Assembly: GCF_052088025.1 (NCBI RefSeq)
Contig: NZ_JBQCYD010000001.1
Location: 62,001 to 126,000, forward strand
Reading direction: 5' to 3'
DNA: 64,000 nt
Source: Anaeromonas sp052088025
GTDB lineage: Bacteria; Bacillota; Clostridia; Tissierellales; SIT17
This document shows, piece after piece, positions 54,158-61,614 of this stretch. Numbering within the stretch: position 1 is the stretch's first letter; every line of letters starts with the position of its first letter. A program made the translations under genes and the position numbers. A model generated the notes under the pieces. It did no database searches, was not told the origin of the DNA, and worked only from the letters and a program-made list of their open reading frames with translations.

Positions 54158-54255
54158 TTCTCTTTCACTCACCTCACAAATTTAAAAACAAGCAGTCTCC
54201 ATTTATCAAAAAGAAAATTTAATTTAACTTAAAGTGGTTCCTTTTAAAATTAATC

Positions 54256-54522
54256 CTAGAGTGATACACTATCTGCAGCTAAAAGAGCCTTAACAATTCC
54301 TGGTGCCACGGTCACACCTCCATAAAATGCTAACAAGCCAGCAATAACTGAGACAGTACCTGCTCCAATAATAGCCCAAGCTAGCCAATTAGGCATTCGC
54401 CATCCCGTCGCCTGATAAACAATGGATATAACTCCAAAAGATCCAACAGACGAAATCACAAGAAGCGATATCGCAACAAACAACCTATAAAATGAATGTT
54501 CTAATCGATTTATTCTTTCCAT
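54256..54522 (-). CDS. Probable circular bacteriocin precursor (88 aa)
   Basis: The precursor begins with a basic/aromatic start (MERINRLEHSFYRLFVAIS), a hydrophobic leader and then a hydrophobic Gly/Ala/Val-rich part containing TGWRMPNWLAWAIIGAG, LLAFYGGVTVAPG and the end IVKALLAADSVSL. A core of about 58 residues, starting near residue 31 (VISIVYQATG), has the size and the 'P-W ... G-V-T-V' spacing of the gassericin A/butyrivibriocin subgroup as I remember it. Few charges and an end in a hydrophobic residue fit head-to-tail circularisation. AAAGGAG precedes the ATG, and DUF95, immunity-type and ABC genes follow. GC is clearly higher than around it, which suggests transfer. The cleavage site is not certain. 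Confidence 0.78.
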   Translation of the reverse strand: MERINRLEHSFYRLFVAISLLVISSVGSFGVISIVYQATGWRMPNWLAWAIIGAGTVSVIAGLLAFYGGVTVAPGIVKALLAADSVSL

Positions 54523-54775
54523 ATTTACTCCTTTCAGATCATATTTACTCTTTTCTTATTAAGACTGCTTGTTTTTTACAAAAATTTAAATCATTATGTT
54601 TATAAATAGCACTCAACATACTGTTACTTCATTATAAGATAATATAGGCGTATTTCAAATAAAATATAATAAACCCACAAAATAAATATCAATATTTTAA
54701 TTATTTACTACATTATTAAATATTTATTTCTTATCTAGATTTATCTTATCAATTTAAAAATAACTTGTACATAGG

Positions 54776-54816
54776 AAATGGATAAACGGTATCTTAATCG
54801 GTATGAATGACATTTT
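54776..54816 (+). repeat. 41-base direct repeat, copy 2 (pairs with 50567-50607)
   Basis: The second copy of the 41-base sequence, same orientation, 36 of 41 positions identical. It contains the LytTR repeat pair A and lies 254 bases upstream of the bacteriocin start. Confidence 0.85.
54782..54811 (-). promoter_or_regulatory. LytTR repeat pair A (toward the bacteriocin gene)
   Basis: On the minus strand GTCATTCAT (54803-54811) and ACCGTTTAT (54782-54790) have the 21-base period; ACCGTTTAT fits the AgrA consensus (T/A)(A/C)(C/A)GTTN(A/G)(T/G) fully. TTCCTA (54772-54777) stands at the same place as the -35 of promoter C. I find no clear -10 at normal distance, so basal transcription may be low. 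Confidence 0.65.
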
Positions 54817-54840
54817 GAAGAGCAAAAACTCTATTTTTTT

Positions 54841-54904
54841 GTCATTCATACCGATTAGGATGTCATTCATCAATTTACACTTCTATGATTTAAAAATTTA
54901 TGAT
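54841..54904 (+). promoter_or_regulatory. LytTR repeat pair and promoter B (before agrB)
   Basis: GTCATTCAT (54841-54849) and an identical GTCATTCAT (54862-54870) with a 12-base spacer are followed 3 bases on by TTTACA (54874-54879) and, after 19 bases, TATGAT (54899-54904). The long -35/-10 spacing resembles that of AgrA-dependent promoters. It would give positive feedback on agrBD. Confidence 0.72.
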
Positions 54905-54933
54905 ATTTTAATATAAAGGGGTATACGATAGAG

Positions 54934-55542
54934 ATGGAAATAGTAATTAATAAAATGGTAGACTCGATTTATAATTATTTTAATAAATATATAGATTTAG
55001 ATGAACTTGAAAGTGCAAAATTAAAATATTCTTTGAATACTATAATAAGCGAAGTTTCTAAACTAATTATATTATTTCTTATATTTATTATTTTAGATAG
55101 AAAGACTTTTTATTTGTATTCTATAATAACTTTATTTACTATAAGACCATTTACAGGAGGCTTACACTTTGATAATTATTTAAATTGTTTGATATTTTCT
55201 ATATTATTCTTTTTACTAGTATTATTTTCAACAATATATATAACTATCACACCTTTATTAGCTTTTGTTTTATTTGTTTCTTCATCTATATCCATAGCAA
55301 CATTGGTGCCAATTCAATCTAAATATAGATTGATAGCTAATAGAAAGAAATCACTTAAAATGAAACTTATAGGCTTATTGAGTATCTTTATTCATTATAT
55401 AGTTTTTATAATTAATCCTGAAAACCTTTACATTATTAACGCAATATGGTTGTTAAGTTTTCAATCCTTTCAACTGATTATATCCAAGGGGGTAATACTG
55501 TATGAAAAAAACAGGTCTGAATTTCACAAAAGTAATTCGTAA
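54934..55542 (+). CDS. agrB: AgrB-family peptide-processing membrane protease
   Basis: A 202-residue membrane protein with about five to six helices and the catalytic pair His78 and Cys85 in RPFTGGLHFDNYLNC, with the seven-residue spacing of Staphylococcus AgrB. The N-terminus VDSIYNYFNKYIDLDELESAKLKYSL is typical. It cuts the AgrD propeptide and forms the ring of the signal peptide, then helps its export. The agrD gene overlaps its 3' end by 41 bases. LytTR sites upstream suggest activation by the regulator encoded at 56998. Confidence 0.95.
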   Translation: MEIVINKMVDSIYNYFNKYIDLDELESAKLKYSLNTIISEVSKLIILFLIFIILDRKTFYLYSIITLFTIRPFTGGLHFDNYLNCLIFSILFFLLVLFSTIYITITPLLAFVLFVSSSISIATLVPIQSKYRLIANRKKSLKMKLIGLLSIFIHYIVFIINPENLYIINAIWLLSFQSFQLIISKGVILYEKNRSEFHKSNS

Positions 55543-55660
55543 TACATGCAATATTCTTATAGCAGCATCACCTTTAATTTTAACACAATCTTCCTCATTT
55601 TTATTATGGGGAGAATCTCAAATTCCTGAGATATTAAAAAAGGATATTAAAAATCAATAA
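55502..55660 (+). CDS. agrD: AgrD autoinducer propeptide with Ser in the ring
   Basis: The 52-residue propeptide has an amphipathic N-terminal helix (KTGLNFTKVIRNTCNILIAASPLIL), a signal region TQSSSFLLW and an acidic tail GESQIPEILKKD with the conserved P-E. In the family a five-residue ring is made between a Cys or Ser and the carboxyl end before the tail; here the fitting ring is S32-F-L-L-W36, a lactone in place of a thiolactone. The only Cys is in the N-terminal helix and cannot serve. AAGGGGG precedes the ATG within agrB. It was not called by length-limited gene finding. Confidence in AgrD is high, in the ring residue moderate. Confidence 0.88.
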   Translation: MKKTGLNFTKVIRNTCNILIAASPLILTQSSSFLLWGESQIPEILKKDIKNQ

Positions 55661-55677
55661 TTTTTTCCCATTCATAT

Positions 55678-55717
55678 AGACATAAGGATTGCTATAACTA
55701 TAGCAATCCTTATGTCT
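55678..55717. terminator. Bidirectional terminator after agrD
   Basis: A 19-bp perfect stem (AGACATAAGGATTGCTATA) with a 2-base centre, with T-runs at both sides, lies between agrD and the convergent kinase gene. Confidence 0.92.
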
Positions 55718-55729
55718 TTTATTCCTATA

Positions 55730-57001
55730 TTAAATTATAATCCTAAAACTAATAAAGTTAGATTCATATTCTTCTCTATATTCATTTTCAACTAAAATTT
55801 CCACATTATATTTCTTTAATCTTTCTTTTATATTATAAAGCCCATAGCCTCTACCCTTTTTCTTTTTAGTGGAAAATTCTTTTTCAAAAAACTTTTCTAT
55901 TCCTTCTTCTTCTATTCTAGGATGTTTGTTACTAACTTCTATAATATCATTACCATATTTTCTTAGAAATGATATTATAACTACATTGTCTTTTATCTCT
56001 GTTTCAAATGCATTGTCTATTAAATTTCCTAATACCTCTATTAATTCATAGCTTTTTAATTTTGTCTCTATACTTGGATTTTCTATAATAACATTAAACT
56101 TAATATTATTTTTTTCTGCTTCTTTTTGCTTGGTAAATAAAAATCCTGCTAATATTTTATCTTTTAATTTTATAAGATTTCCCAAGTCATTTATATCTTC
56201 AATTTCTGAAGTGTATTCTTTGAGTATTTCAACTATTTCATCATTATTATTGCCAGAATACATGGCTGAATTTATAGCCTGTATATGATTATCAAATTCA
56301 TGCTGCTTCCTTCTTACTTCATTAAGTAGGCTATCTATAATAGGTAAATCTCTTTTATACATTTCAAGCTCCTTAGCTTCATATTCATTTCTGAGACCAT
56401 TTTTAATTATTATAAAATATATAAACATGATAATTAGTGATATTGTAATATAGAAAATAATATTATTCACTAAATTGTTTCTATTTATCTTAGAATAAGT
56501 AAATATTATGGTTATTAAAATAAAAATAACTATACCTATATTCATAAAAATATCATTTTTACTTTTTATAAAATCATAAATTAAATGAATTCTCATATAT
56601 GAAGATATTAGTATTATTAATGCTATAAATATACTATTAGATATTAATCCATATAGGAATATTTCTTTTAATCCACCTGTAAGAATAAAAATAGGTAATA
56701 CTGATATTAACTGAGTAGCTATAACTATAATTGTAGTGGTACCCCAAATAAATACTGTTTCTTTTATACTTTTTTTATACAATAAATAAATCATTATAAA
56801 TGTGGTTATAAATGTCATGGAAGATGCAAATTCTAATGGTATAAATAAATCTATGGGGATTATTGTAAATGAAAAAGATAATAAATACATTATTACTCTA
56901 TATTTATTTTTAAAAACTTCTTCTGATAATAAAGCATTAGAAATAATTATAAACCCTAATATATCAAAAATAGATAATATAAAAGATTCAAATATTGTCA
57001 T
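55730..57001 (-). CDS. AgrC-like sensor histidine kinase (HPK10)
   Basis: A 423-residue protein with six to seven membrane helices in residues 1-200 and a kinase domain: phospho-acceptor His234 in RRKQHEFDNHIQ, N-box VLGNLIDNAFETE and G-box GRGYGLYNIKERLKKY. The pattern is the AgrC (HPK10) class, which senses cyclic peptide. It overlaps the regulator gene by 4 bases (ATGACAATG type), so the two are coupled. It likely recognises the AgrD product from the convergent operon, though its genes are transcribed separately. Confidence 0.93.
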   Translation of the reverse strand: MTIFESFILSIFDILGFIIISNALLSEEVFKNKYRVIMYLLSFSFTIIPIDLFIPLEFASSMTFITTFIMIYLLYKKSIKETVFIWGTTTIIVIATQLISVLPIFILTGGLKEIFLYGLISNSIFIALIILISSYMRIHLIYDFIKSKNDIFMNIGIVIFILITIIFTYSKINRNNLVNNIIFYITISLIIMFIYFIIIKNGLRNEYEAKELEMYKRDLPIIDSLLNEVRRKQHEFDNHIQAINSAMYSGNNNDEIVEILKEYTSEIEDINDLGNLIKLKDKILAGFLFTKQKEAEKNNIKFNVIIENPSIETKLKSYELIEVLGNLIDNAFETEIKDNVVIISFLRKYGNDIIEVSNKHPRIEEEGIEKFFEKEFSTKKKKGRGYGLYNIKERLKKYNVEILVENEYREEYESNFISFRIII

Positions 57002-57699
57002 TGTAATAACTCCATTAACTTTTCTTTATATTTTTTACTTACAGGTATACATAAATCAATATTTTTCAAATGTAAAACCCAATTAGTTCTATCTATTTTT
57101 GTGATATAATTTTTATTTATAATACATGATCTATGAACTCTTATAAAATCATCATTTAATTCTTCCATCAATTTATTTAATGTATAGGATTTAACTTCAT
57201 ATTCTTCATTTAGTGTATATATGTATATTCTTTTAAGCTGTGATTCTATATAGGTTATTTCATTTATTGAAATAACAAGTGTTTCTTCTTTTTGCTTTAT
57301 AATTAAATTATTTTGTTTATCATTTGTTATTATATTTTCTATAATAGGAGTAAGGAGTTTCTTTACCTTTTCTTTCTCAAATGGTTTTGTAATAAAAGCA
57401 TATGAATGCACTTCTCTAAATGCTTCTAATTCTTCGTTTACCATAGATGTTATAAATATTATAGGTGTGATTATATATTTATTTAAATTTCTTAATTGAT
57501 GTCCTAGTTTAATACCCGAATAATCCTTTAATCCTATATCTAATATAAATATATCTATATCTGAAGATTCAGCTATTTGGAGAGCTTTAGCTGCATGTTC
57601 TTCAAATAAAACTTCTATATTATCATCTATTTCTCTTATTATTTTTATTATTGATTTTCTAATCAATTCATTATCTTCTACGATTAATATTTTACTCAT
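56998..57699 (-). CDS. LytTR response regulator, AgrA-like
   Basis: A 233-residue regulator: receiver domain with acidic pair in VEDNEL, phospho-acceptor Asp54 in FILDIGLKDYSG and Lys in FITKPFEKEKV, followed by the LytTR DNA-binding domain from about residue 130 (NEITYIESQLKRIYIYT, LNKLMEELNDDFIRVHRSCIINKNYI). LytTR proteins bind 9-bp direct repeats with 12-bp spacers; such sites occur three times nearby. GGGGG precedes the ATG. It should activate agrBD and bacteriocin transcription. Confidence 0.93.
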   Translation of the reverse strand: MSKILIVEDNELIRKSIIKIIREIDDNIEVLFEEHAAKALQIAESSDIDIFILDIGLKDYSGIKLGHQLRNLNKYIITPIIFITSMVNEELEAFREVHSYAFITKPFEKEKVKKLLTPIIENIITNDKQNNLIIKQKEETLVISINEITYIESQLKRIYIYTLNEEYEVKSYTLNKLMEELNDDFIRVHRSCIINKNYITKIDRTNWVLHLKNIDLCIPVSKKYKEKLMELLQ

Positions 57700-57777
57700 A
57701 ATAAACCCCCTGACTCGTTAAAAATTAATCTATCATTATACAAATTATAACAAAATTTTATATATTAAGCAAAGGAA

Positions 57778-57820
57778 AGACAAGATTCTTCGCTTCTCTC
57801 AGAATGACAAAAATGACAAT
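57778..57820 (+). repeat. Short dispersed-repeat-like sequence
   Basis: AGACAAGATTCTTCGC, TTCTCTCAGAATGACA resembles the 'ATTCTTCGCTTCGCTCAGAATGACA' motif scattered in many bacterial genomes, partly palindromic around GCTTC. I see only one copy in the window. Confidence 0.45.
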
Positions 57821-57843
57821 CACAGAAAAGTGGGAACAACAAT

Positions 57844-57877
57844 AAGAAAAGATTCCTTAAAAAAGGAATCTTTTCTT
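57844..57877 (-). terminator. Terminator after the cation diffusion facilitator gene
   Basis: A 15-bp stem (AAGAAAAGATTCCTT / AAGGAATCTTTTCTT) with a 4-base A loop overlaps the stop at 57876, with T-rich sequence in the minus direction. Confidence 0.85.
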
Positions 57878-59066
57878 ATCTAATTATGTCTTGATAATCT
57901 ATTTTTATATTTATTTTGCAATAAAAATCTTCATCTATATTTTTTATAACTTCTATTAAATCATTTTTAAATTCTTCTTCTGAGAAATTTTTGCCTATTT
58001 TATTTCCATCAAGTGATACGTCAAATATGATATATTTATAATTATCTTTTTCTATTATATTGAAATCATGTAATGTATTTATTAGATAATTATCTTTTAA
58101 CTTTTCTCTTATTTCTTTTATGATTCTTTCTCTAGTTTCTGTTTCGAGTCCTATTGGATCCATGTGTATTACAAGGTCAATATCATATTTTTCTCCTATT
58201 TCTCTTTCTGCTTGATCTATTGTATTGTGAATTGTAACTACATCTATATCTGGTGGTATTTCTGCATCTATTGTAGCCATTGTTTTTCCTGCTCCATATT
58301 GATGAACCTTTAAATCATGTACACCTAGTATGTTTTCATAGGATAATACCCCTTGTGCTATATTTTCTATCAAATCTTCACTTGGTGCTTCTCCTATTAG
58401 TTCACTTACTGCATCCTTTATAAGAGTGAATCCTGAATAAAATATCATAATTGCTACAACTACACCAATATATCCATCTATAGGAACATCTGTTACAAAT
58501 GATAATAGTAGGGATAATGTCACAATAGATGTGACTAATACATCCCAAAGTGAATCTATTGCTACTGCTCTTAATGCATTTGAATTTATTTTTTTGCCTA
58601 AGTTTTTATTGAAAAAACTTAGCCATATTTTAACTACTATTGATAAGAGTAAAAATACAAATAGTATTAATCTAAACTCTATAGGTTTTGGATCTAATAT
58701 TCTATCAAATGATGATTTTATGAATTGAAAACCTACAAACATGATTAAAATTGCTATTGTAAGTGTTGTGATATGCTCTAATCTTCCATGACCATATGGA
58801 TGATTTTTATCTGGTGGTGTGTTTGAAAGTTTAAATCCTACTATAGTCATAACTGAAGATGCTGCATCTGATAAATTATTAAATGCATCTGCTGTTACAG
58901 CTATTGAAGAAATTATTATCCCTATTATCAATTTTAATCCTGCAAGTAGTAAGTTTACAACTAATCCTATCACTCCAGAAATATAGCCTATTTTTTCTCT
59001 TGTGTATTTATTTTGATAATTTTTTTTGTTCTTTAATGTCTTTTTTAATATGTATTCTGTTAGCAT
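57876..59066 (-). CDS. Cation diffusion facilitator (Zn/Fe/Mn efflux)
   Basis: A 396-residue protein with six membrane helices: IIGIIISSIAVTADAFNNLSDAASSVMTIVGFKL carries the Asp metal-binding pair of helix 2, HPYGHGRLEHITTLTIAI follows, and DSLWDVLVTSIVTL is helix 5. Two cytoplasmic ferredoxin-like domains follow (ILGVHDLKVHQYGAGKTMATIDAEIPPD and a second), one more than usual. It exports divalent metal in exchange for protons. The metal cannot be identified from sequence. It is monocistronic. Confidence 0.93.
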   Translation of the reverse strand: MLTEYILKKTLKNKKNYQNKYTREKIGYISGVIGLVVNLLLAGLKLIIGIIISSIAVTADAFNNLSDAASSVMTIVGFKLSNTPPDKNHPYGHGRLEHITTLTIAILIMFVGFQFIKSSFDRILDPKPIEFRLILFVFLLLSIVVKIWLSFFNKNLGKKINSNALRAVAIDSLWDVLVTSIVTLSLLLSFVTDVPIDGYIGVVVAIMIFYSGFTLIKDAVSELIGEAPSEDLIENIAQGVLSYENILGVHDLKVHQYGAGKTMATIDAEIPPDIDVVTIHNTIDQAEREIGEKYDIDLVIHMDPIGLETETRERIIKEIREKLKDNYLINTLHDFNIIEKDNYKYIIFDVSLDGNKIGKNFSEEEFKNDLIEVIKNIDEDFYCKINIKIDYQDIIR

Positions 59067-59127
59067 ATATCCTCCAATAATCCTTTTTTATACTACATAA
59101 CTATTATAGTATAAATGAGAATTTTTA

Positions 59128-60744
59128 TCAATTATATTGTACTTCATAACTTTCTTTTGCTTTTAAAGCTTTTCTCCATGCTATAATATCAACGATTATT
59201 ATTACTAGTAAATATATATATTTTCCATATGGAAACATTCCAGCTATAAAATGAGCTAAAGCAAGCCCTCCTAATATAAATAACATACGAAAAGCATCTA
59301 ATATAGAGCCTTTATCTTTTACTGCTCCAAATTTTTCTGTAAAAGGTAGTGTCTTTGGTCCTGTGATAAATAGTAATAAAAACCCTAAATTTAATGATAT
59401 ATATGCTATCATCAGATCTATCAATATATTTTCCTTCAGTATAAAGAAAAATATTATACTTATTAATATAAATATTGGTGTTATCAAATTCATGAATACA
59501 GATTTAAGTGTTGCCCTATAAATAGTATTCTCATCTATTTCAAAAAACTTATATATCCAAGCTGCTTTATAGCTATCAGAATACTTTATAAGCTGAAGTA
59601 TTGTTAAAAATGCAAAGCCTACAAAATATATAGTTAATATAGAGCTAGTTCCAGAAGAAAACGCCATTATAAATGGAAATATCATACTAAATCCTAGGTT
59701 TGGATATACTCTAAGTTTAAAATTTCTTTCATTTTTCATTATATTAGATGAAAAATCAAAAAGGGTTTTTTCTTCCTTAGTTCTACTTATAATATTACTT
59801 AGTGAGTTTGAAAATCTATGTTTTCTTTTTTTATTTGTATCCTCATCATTTAATTTTTGAAGATTTCTTTCAAATGATGGTATCAATTTTATATATATTA
59901 TTATAGAAACAATTGGTATGATTAATGCAAGTAGCGAATAAATGACTATAAATGTATTTGTATTTCTTGCAATTAAAAGTTCAAATACTGAAGCAAACCA
60001 TACTGGAGGCAAAAGCCCACTCCACCATGTTGGATTAAAGTTTATCTCTAATAATTCTGATATGTCAAAAAGTCTGCCAATCACTTGATATGAAAGTGTA
60101 ATAGCTATTGTAAGAGCTATTTGAACATAATTTATTATATCCTTTAATTTTTCTCCACTAAATAGTTTAAGTATTAAAAGATATAGTAGGGCTGTGAGCA
60201 TTATTATAAATAAATCTAATAATATTATTGTAGCTAAATACAAAAGAAAAAATACTATCCCTTTTGAGAAGATAGATACTATTAGTGAAGGGAGTACAAG
60301 TGCAAGTGTAATCATTGAAACATAATATAATATATGTATTATTTTTGCCATATTAAGTGTAATGCTTTCTACTGGTTTTGTAAGTATTATATTTTTATCT
60401 CTTATATCTAAAAGTACAGATGAAAAATCAGATACTAGAGATGTCATCATAAAGAACATAAATATTCCAAATAATAAACTCATTGAAAATATATAGCTTA
60501 TATCCATTGTTACAAAAAATATTAGAGGCAAGCCAAATATAAGATATATTGGAAGTGATTTTAAAAATTGATTCTTCTCTTCATCTATATTGTTATTGTC
60601 AGATACCATTACAGATTGACTTCTTCTTGTATCTAGAGTAAGTTTTACCTTTAATATCTCCCTCATAACTTGATAATCTATGCCTAATTTAACAAATATT
60701 TTTTTAAATAAATCTAAAAATTTAAGTATTTTATAATCTTTCAT
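59128..60744 (-). CDS. ABC-2 type exporter permease (538 aa)
   Basis: A large hydrophobic protein with about 12 membrane helices, for example SLPIYLIFGLPLIFFVTMDISYIFSMSLLFGIFMFFMM and the late FAFLTILQLIKYSDSYKAAWIYKFFEI. The fold is that of long ABC-2 permeases found with single ATPases in clostridia. The start at 60744 is after GAGGTG and lies inside the ATPase gene end (14-base overlap), so coupling is likely. The substrate is unknown, possibly a peptide or drug. Confidence 0.82.
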   Translation of the reverse strand: MKDYKILKFLDLFKKIFVKLGIDYQVMREILKVKLTLDTRRSQSVMVSDNNNIDEEKNQFLKSLPIYLIFGLPLIFFVTMDISYIFSMSLLFGIFMFFMMTSLVSDFSSVLLDIRDKNIILTKPVESITLNMAKIIHILYYVSMITLALVLPSLIVSIFSKGIVFFLLYLATIILLDLFIIMLTALLYLLILKLFSGEKLKDIINYVQIALTIAITLSYQVIGRLFDISELLEINFNPTWWSGLLPPVWFASVFELLIARNTNTFIVIYSLLALIIPIVSIIIYIKLIPSFERNLQKLNDEDTNKKRKHRFSNSLSNIISRTKEEKTLFDFSSNIMKNERNFKLRVYPNLGFSMIFPFIMAFSSGTSSILTIYFVGFAFLTILQLIKYSDSYKAAWIYKFFEIDENTIYRATLKSVFMNLITPIFILISIIFFFILKENILIDLMIAYISLNLGFLLLFITGPKTLPFTEKFGAVKDKGSILDAFRMLFILGGLALAHFIAGMFPYGKYIYLLVIIIVDIIAWRKALKAKESYEVQYN

Positions 60745-61525
60745 GACTTTCACCTCTGGAAATGGTAGATACAATTTCTTTTGCTATGTCTTCATGATCG
60801 TCAAATCCTGTAAGTTTGTTAAATATCCCTTCAAGTGAACCTTCTTTAAGTTCTGTATTTAAACTTTCCATATTTCCATCTGCTACTATTTGTCCATCAT
60901 TTAAAAGTATTATTCTATCACTTAGTTTCTCCACTACTTCCATGATATGAGATGAATAAAATATAGTTTTACCTTTTTTTGCAAGCTCTTTTAATACTTC
61001 TTTAAAAACCAAGACACTATTTGCATCTATTCCGCTTAAGGGTTCATCTAAGAATAATATATCTGGATCATTTATAAGACTTGCTATTATGAGTATTTTT
61101 TGCTTCATTCCTTTTGAAAAAGAGTTTATTCTTCCATCATATACATCTTGTATCCCAAAAAGCTCCATTAATTTCAAGGCTTTTTCATCTATATCATCAT
61201 AGCTCATGCCATATAAACTTCCTATAAATGTAAGGTATTCTCTTGGAGTTAAATTTTCATACATATCTGCAGTTTCAGGGATATATCCAATCCTTCTCTT
61301 ATAATTTGACTTGTTTTCTACTATCTTTTCTCCAAATATCTCAACACTACCACTATATTCTTCTATAAGTCCTAGCATTATCTTTACTGTTGTAGACTTA
61401 CCTGCTCCATTTGCTCCTATGTAACCTATTATTTCACCCTTATTTATATCTAGATTTATATCTTTAAGTACTCTATTACTTCCATAGTACTTATTTAAAT
61501 TCCTTATTTTTATTATAGTTTCCAT
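60731..61525 (-). CDS. ABC transporter ATP-binding protein
   Basis: A 264-residue ATPase with Walker A GANGAGKST near residue 39, TPREYLTFIGSLYGM in the helical domain, signature FSKGMKQKILIIASLI, Walker B ILFLDEPLSGIDANS and an H-loop Ser-His (YSSHIMEVVEKL). It pairs with the 538-residue permease. The 'SKGM' signature and the C-terminal tail are like those of ABC-2 exporters. Confidence 0.93.
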   Translation of the reverse strand: METIIKIRNLNKYYGSNRVLKDINLDINKGEIIGYIGANGAGKSTTVKIMLGLIEEYSGSVEIFGEKIVENKSNYKRRIGYIPETADMYENLTPREYLTFIGSLYGMSYDDIDEKALKLMELFGIQDVYDGRINSFSKGMKQKILIIASLINDPDILFLDEPLSGIDANSVLVFKEVLKELAKKGKTIFYSSHIMEVVEKLSDRIILLNDGQIVADGNMESLNTELKEGSLEGIFNKLTGFDDHEDIAKEIVSTISRGESHERL

Positions 61526-61581
61526 CTCTACACCCCTTAAAAATATTATTAATATTATACCATACTATCTATAATTTTAAT

Positions 61582-61610
61582 AAAGCATAGATGAAATTCA
61601 TCTATGCTTT
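61582..61610 (-). terminator. Terminator after the aldehyde dehydrogenase gene
   Basis: The stem AAAGCATAGATGAA / TTCATCTATGCTTT with a single central base (a tight loop after fraying) lies 5 bases after the stop at 61615, followed by a T-rich tract in the minus direction. Confidence 0.8.
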
Positions 61611-61614
61611 ATCT

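Larger units (their letters stand above)
54523..54933. other. Divergent regulatory region between bacteriocin and agrB genes
   Basis: The 411 bases carry two LytTR repeat pairs facing opposite ways, built into a 17-bp inverted repeat (TAATCGGTATGAATGAC at 54795-54811 and its complement at 54841-54857). The pair on the left points to the bacteriocin gene and the one on the right to agrB. The leader from 54523 to about 54740 is AT-rich with no coding frame. Confidence 0.7.
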
